Origin: Gammaproteobacteria bacterium
GTDB lineage: Bacteria; Pseudomonadota; Gammaproteobacteria; Chromatiales; Chromatiaceae
DNA length: 13,389 nucleotides
Direction of reading: 5' to 3'
NCBI GenBank assembly: GCA_015767355.1
Contig: JADWMH010000033.1
Location: 1-13,389 of the forward strand
The first letter of the stretch is position 1, and each line of letters opens with the position of its first letter. This document shows, one piece after another, positions 10,575 to 13,389 of this stretch. A model generated the notes under the pieces. It was not told the origin of the DNA, searched no databases, and was given only the letters and a program-made list of their open reading frames with translations. The position numbers and the translations under genes are program-made.

Positions 10575-13151
10575 TTATGTGTCACTCTGGTTTGCTGTCT
10601 CCTTGAGCTTGTAGAGCATCTCCAGCGCTGTACGTGGAGTCAACTCATCCGGATCGATGGCATCCATCATGTTGTGGAGCGGATCATCCGCCTGCGGCAT
10701 GTCGGTAAACAACGACAGCTGGTTGGTCGGCGCCTGCTCGCTGGCTTGCTGCTCCAGCTCCTGGAGCCGCTTGCGTGCGCGTTTGATGACGGGCCTGGGG
10801 ACCCCGGCAAGCTGCGCCACCTGCAGGCCGTAACTCTGGTTGGCCGGGCCATCCTTGACACTGTGCAGGAAGACGATGGAATCGCCATGCTCGATGGCGT
10901 CGAGATGTACATTGGCAATGCCTGCATATTCATCCGGCAGCGTGGTGAGTTCAAAATAGTGGGTCGCAAACAAGGTGTAGGCCCTGATGGTTGTCGCCAG
11001 TTCGATCGCACTTGCCCATGCCAGTGACAAACCATCGAATGTGCTGGTTCCGCGGCCTATCTCATCCATCAATACCAGCGACATCGATGTGGCGTTGTGC
11101 AGGATATTAGCTGTCTCCTCCATCTCCACCATGAAAGTCGAGCGGCCGCCGGCGAGATCATCCGAGGCGCCGATGCGTGAGAAGATACGATCGATGGGGC
11201 CAATTGTTGCACCTGCCGCCGGCACAAAACTCCCCGTATACGCCAGCAGTACGATAAGAGCAGTCTGACGCATGAATGTCGATTTACCGCCCATATTGGG
11301 ACCGGTGACCACCAGGATGCGGCGCTGCTGGTTCAAAATGGCATCGTTGGCAACGAAAGGGGCGTCTGAAACCTGTTCAACCACCGGGTGGCGTCCGCCT
11401 TCGATATGGATGCCGGCGGAGTCTGTCAGCCGCGGCCGGTCCAGGTTTAACGACTGCGCCCGTTCTGCAAGATTGGATAATACATCGAATGCGGCGATTG
11501 CTGCTGCAGACTGCTGCAGCGGCACGATATGTTCGCCAAGCTGTTCCAGCAACTTCTCATAGAGCATCTTTTCGCGCGCCAGTGATCGTTCGCGGGCGCT
11601 CAGCACCTGGTTTTCGAACTTTTTCAGTTCAGGAGTGATGTAGCGCTCTGCATTTTTTAGCGTCTGGCGGCGAACATAACTTTCCGGCACTTTTTCTGCA
11701 TGGAGTTTACTCACTTCGATGTAAAAGCCATGCACCCTGTTGTAACTTACCTTCAGGGAGTGGATGCCGCTGCTTTCGCGTTCGCGCTGCTCCAGATCAA
11801 GCAGGAACTGGTCTGCATTCTGTGACAGGTTGCGCAGTTCATCCAGCTCTTCATCATAATGTTTCGCGAAAACTCCGCCGTCACGGATCAGCACCGGCGG
11901 ATTCTCGATAATCGCCTGCTGCAGCAGTGTCAGTAGCTGTGGATGGGTGTCGAGTTGTTGCGTCATCTCCGTCAACAGTTTCCCCGAACAAGCTTCCAGT
12001 GAACCGTGGAGTTGAGGTATGACTGTCAGTGAGTCACGCAACACAGCCAGGTCCCGCGGGCGCGCACTCTTCAGGGCAATGCGTGCGACAATACGCTCGA
12101 CATCACCAATACCGTGCAACAGATCTGCGAGAGCATCGAAGCAGCCGCTCTGAAGCAACTCTTCAACGGCATCATGACGCCCTCCGATGGCAACCCGATC
12201 TCGCAATGGCCGGCTGATCCAGCGGCGCAGCAGGCGGCTGCCCATGGCGGTTGCAGTGCGGTCGAGGATCGACGCCAGGGTATTGCTGTCGTCACCGGAA
12301 ACTGAATGCTCCAGTTCCAGATTGCGACGCGTGGCTGCATCGATGATGATGGCTTCATCACGGCTCTCCACCCTCAGCGCAGTGATATGCGGCAGGGCTG
12401 CCTGCTGGGTCTCCTCCACATACTGCAGCAGTGCGCCGGCGGCGCAAATTGCCAATGGCAGGTGGCTGCAGCCAAAACCGCCCAGATCCCTGGTGCCGAA
12501 GTGACGGGTGAGCAGCAGTGTTGCTGAATCCAGGTCGAAGTGCCATTGTGCGCGATGTGTGGCTCCCTTGAAGTGCGTCAGTAGTTGTGATGCCTGTGTC
12601 GAGGCTTCATCACTCTCTGCAAGCAGCAGCTCGGCTGGCCTGAGCCGTTCCAGTTCGCCGGCAAGCGCTTCTGGAGTATCGACCTGTTGCAGGGTAAAGC
12701 GGCCGCTGCCGAGATCGAGCACGGCAAGGCCAAAGCCGTTGTCGTCGTAGACGGCGGCAAGCAGGTTGTCGCGGCGATCATCGAGCAGCGCCTCGTCGGT
12801 TACCGTGCCGGGGGTGACAATGCGCATCACCTTGCGCTCGACAGGCCCCTTTGAGGTTGCAGGGTCGCCGATCTGCTCGCAAATGGCGACTGACTCACCG
12901 CGCTTAACAAGTCGCGCCAGGTATCCCTCGGCGGCATGATAGGGGATGCCTGCCATGGGGATGGGTTGACCGTTGCTCTTGCCGCGTTTGGTCAGGGTGA
13001 TATCAAGCAGCTGCGAGGCGCGTTCGGCATCGCTATAAAAGAGTTCGTAAAAATCCCCCATGCGATAGAACAGCAGCATCTGCGGGTGTTCGGCCTTGAT
13101 GCGCAGATACTGCTGCATCATCGGCGTGTGTTTTGTTCCAGTTTGAGCCAT
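10575..13151 (-). CDS. mutS: DNA mismatch repair ATPase MutS
   Basis: MutS recognises mismatches and, with MutL, starts strand-specific repair. From the ATG at 13151 it has 858 residues (E. coli 853) and is highly similar from HTPMMQQYLRIKAEHP onward. The mismatch-probing Phe34-x-Glu36 lies in GDFYELF. Connector and lever/clamp domains follow, then the ATPase with Walker A GPNMGGKST (about 612-620), Walker B LVLMDEIGRG (about 688-697) and the helix-turn-helix dimerisation tail. The ATG overlaps the TGA of the upstream cupin gene (TGATG), and the Shine-Dalgarno is poor, so translational coupling is likely. A TTG one codon upstream is the only alternative. The C-terminal beta-clamp/tetramerisation region is present. 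It is complete and apparently functional. Confidence 0.97.
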   Translation of the reverse strand: MAQTGTKHTPMMQQYLRIKAEHPQMLLFYRMGDFYELFYSDAERASQLLDITLTKRGKSNGQPIPMAGIPYHAAEGYLARLVKRGESVAICEQIGDPATSKGPVERKVMRIVTPGTVTDEALLDDRRDNLLAAVYDDNGFGLAVLDLGSGRFTLQQVDTPEALAGELERLRPAELLLAESDEASTQASQLLTHFKGATHRAQWHFDLDSATLLLTRHFGTRDLGGFGCSHLPLAICAAGALLQYVEETQQAALPHITALRVESRDEAIIIDAATRRNLELEHSVSGDDSNTLASILDRTATAMGSRLLRRWISRPLRDRVAIGGRHDAVEELLQSGCFDALADLLHGIGDVERIVARIALKSARPRDLAVLRDSLTVIPQLHGSLEACSGKLLTEMTQQLDTHPQLLTLLQQAIIENPPVLIRDGGVFAKHYDEELDELRNLSQNADQFLLDLEQRERESSGIHSLKVSYNRVHGFYIEVSKLHAEKVPESYVRRQTLKNAERYITPELKKFENQVLSARERSLAREKMLYEKLLEQLGEHIVPLQQSAAAIAAFDVLSNLAERAQSLNLDRPRLTDSAGIHIEGGRHPVVEQVSDAPFVANDAILNQQRRILVVTGPNMGGKSTFMRQTALIVLLAYTGSFVPAAGATIGPIDRIFSRIGASDDLAGGRSTFMVEMEETANILHNATSMSLVLMDEIGRGTSTFDGLSLAWASAIELATTIRAYTLFATHYFELTTLPDEYAGIANVHLDAIEHGDSIVFLHSVKDGPANQSYGLQVAQLAGVPRPVIKRARKRLQELEQQASEQAPTNQLSLFTDMPQADDPLHNMMDAIDPDELTPRTALEMLYKLKETANQSDT

Positions 13152-13389
13152 CAACCGAAGCGGTAGTATTTTTCGACAGTTTCCAGAACATCCCAGTGAC
13201 AGGACATGCCTTGCGGAAAGGTGATGAAATCTCCGCGTTTGAATTCCTGTGGATCGCCTCCGTCCGGGGTGACAATGATGCGGCCCTTGATGATGTAGCA
13301 GCTCTCCTGATCCTTGTAGGTCCAGGGGAACTCAGAAACCTCCTTGCTCCAGACGGGCCAGTCATAGACGCCGAGGACTTCAAGTTTGG
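13151..13389 (-). CDS. Cupin-domain protein, C-terminal part (start outside window)
   Basis: The frame open from the right edge of the window encodes the last 78 residues of a small cupin, starting KLEVLGVYDWPVWSKEVSEF. The conserved beta-barrel features are WTYKDQESCYIIKGRIIVTPDGG (cupin motif 1 region) and FKRGDFITFPQGMSCHWDVLETVEKYYRFG (motif 2 and end). This fits the Cupin_3 / (S)-ureidoglycine aminohydrolase-like small cupins, whose substrates are mostly unknown; I make no enzymatic claim. Only one His (residue 64 of the visible part) is seen. Its TGA overlaps the mutS ATG by one base, which suggests that the two genes share a transcript. Confidence 0.8.
   Translation of the reverse strand, partial: KLEVLGVYDWPVWSKEVSEFPWTYKDQESCYIIKGRIIVTPDGGDPQEFKRGDFITFPQGMSCHWDVLETVEKYYRFG

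Noticed and set aside
10667..12781. Several 60-120 residue frames opposite or overlapping mutS
   Set aside because: They are shadows of the highly conserved mutS reading frame, with low-complexity Arg/Ser-rich products.
13033..13383. A 116-residue frame at the right edge overlapping mutS
   Set aside because: It is in a different frame from both mutS and the cupin, is Ser/Arg-rich and lacks any domain; the cupin frame explains the region.

Overview
The window is ordinary-density chromosome of a gammaproteobacterium. The evidence is the gene content and order: skp-fabZ-lpxA-lpxB (lipid A), dksA-gluQ, xerD-dsbC, and a MutS very close to the enterobacterial form. The many short palindromic interspersed repeats resemble those I recall from chemolithotrophic or sulfur-oxidising gammaproteobacteria such as Chromatiales relatives. 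That placement is a guess from recall, not proof.

Layout. 1-3313 (+) is an envelope block: the 3' end of skp (periplasmic chaperone), then fabZ, lpxA and lpxB. lpxD, normally between skp and fabZ, is absent. In its place is a 266-bp spacer holding an interrupted palindrome. 3320-5666 (-) carries lexA (SOS repressor), gluQ (glutamyl-queuosine tRNA(Asp) synthetase) and dksA (RNA polymerase / stringent-response factor with a long lysine-rich N-terminal tail). dksA and gluQ probably form one operon with a hairpin between them. 5896-9513 (+) carries a CPA2 monovalent cation:proton antiporter, ogt (DNA alkyltransferase) overlapping xerD (dif recombinase), and dsbC (periplasmic disulfide isomerase). 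9731-9916 (+) is a small DUF2892 membrane protein. It converges with an N-terminally truncated Crp/Fnr regulator (10014-10511, -). Upstream of that on the same strand are mutS (10575-13151) and the 3' end of a cupin gene whose stop overlaps the mutS start. Two DNA-damage functions (lexA, ogt) and one mismatch-repair function (mutS) occur here but do not form a cluster.

Spacers. At least four families of short palindromic repeats occupy the intergenic regions. The most striking observation is a 47-48 bp element inserted in the 3' arm of two unrelated palindromes (681-727 and 7241-7288). In both cases it follows a CTT and ends in CTT. Other points are a LexA box of the alphaproteobacterial type (GAAC-N7-GAAC) exactly inside the predicted lexA promoter spacer, a hairpin that would hide the ribosome binding site of the DUF2892 gene, and an LpxA residue predicting C10 acyl selectivity. 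LpxB also carries unusual substitutions in its signature motifs. I see no tRNA, rRNA, CRISPR array, transposase, prophage or defence gene.
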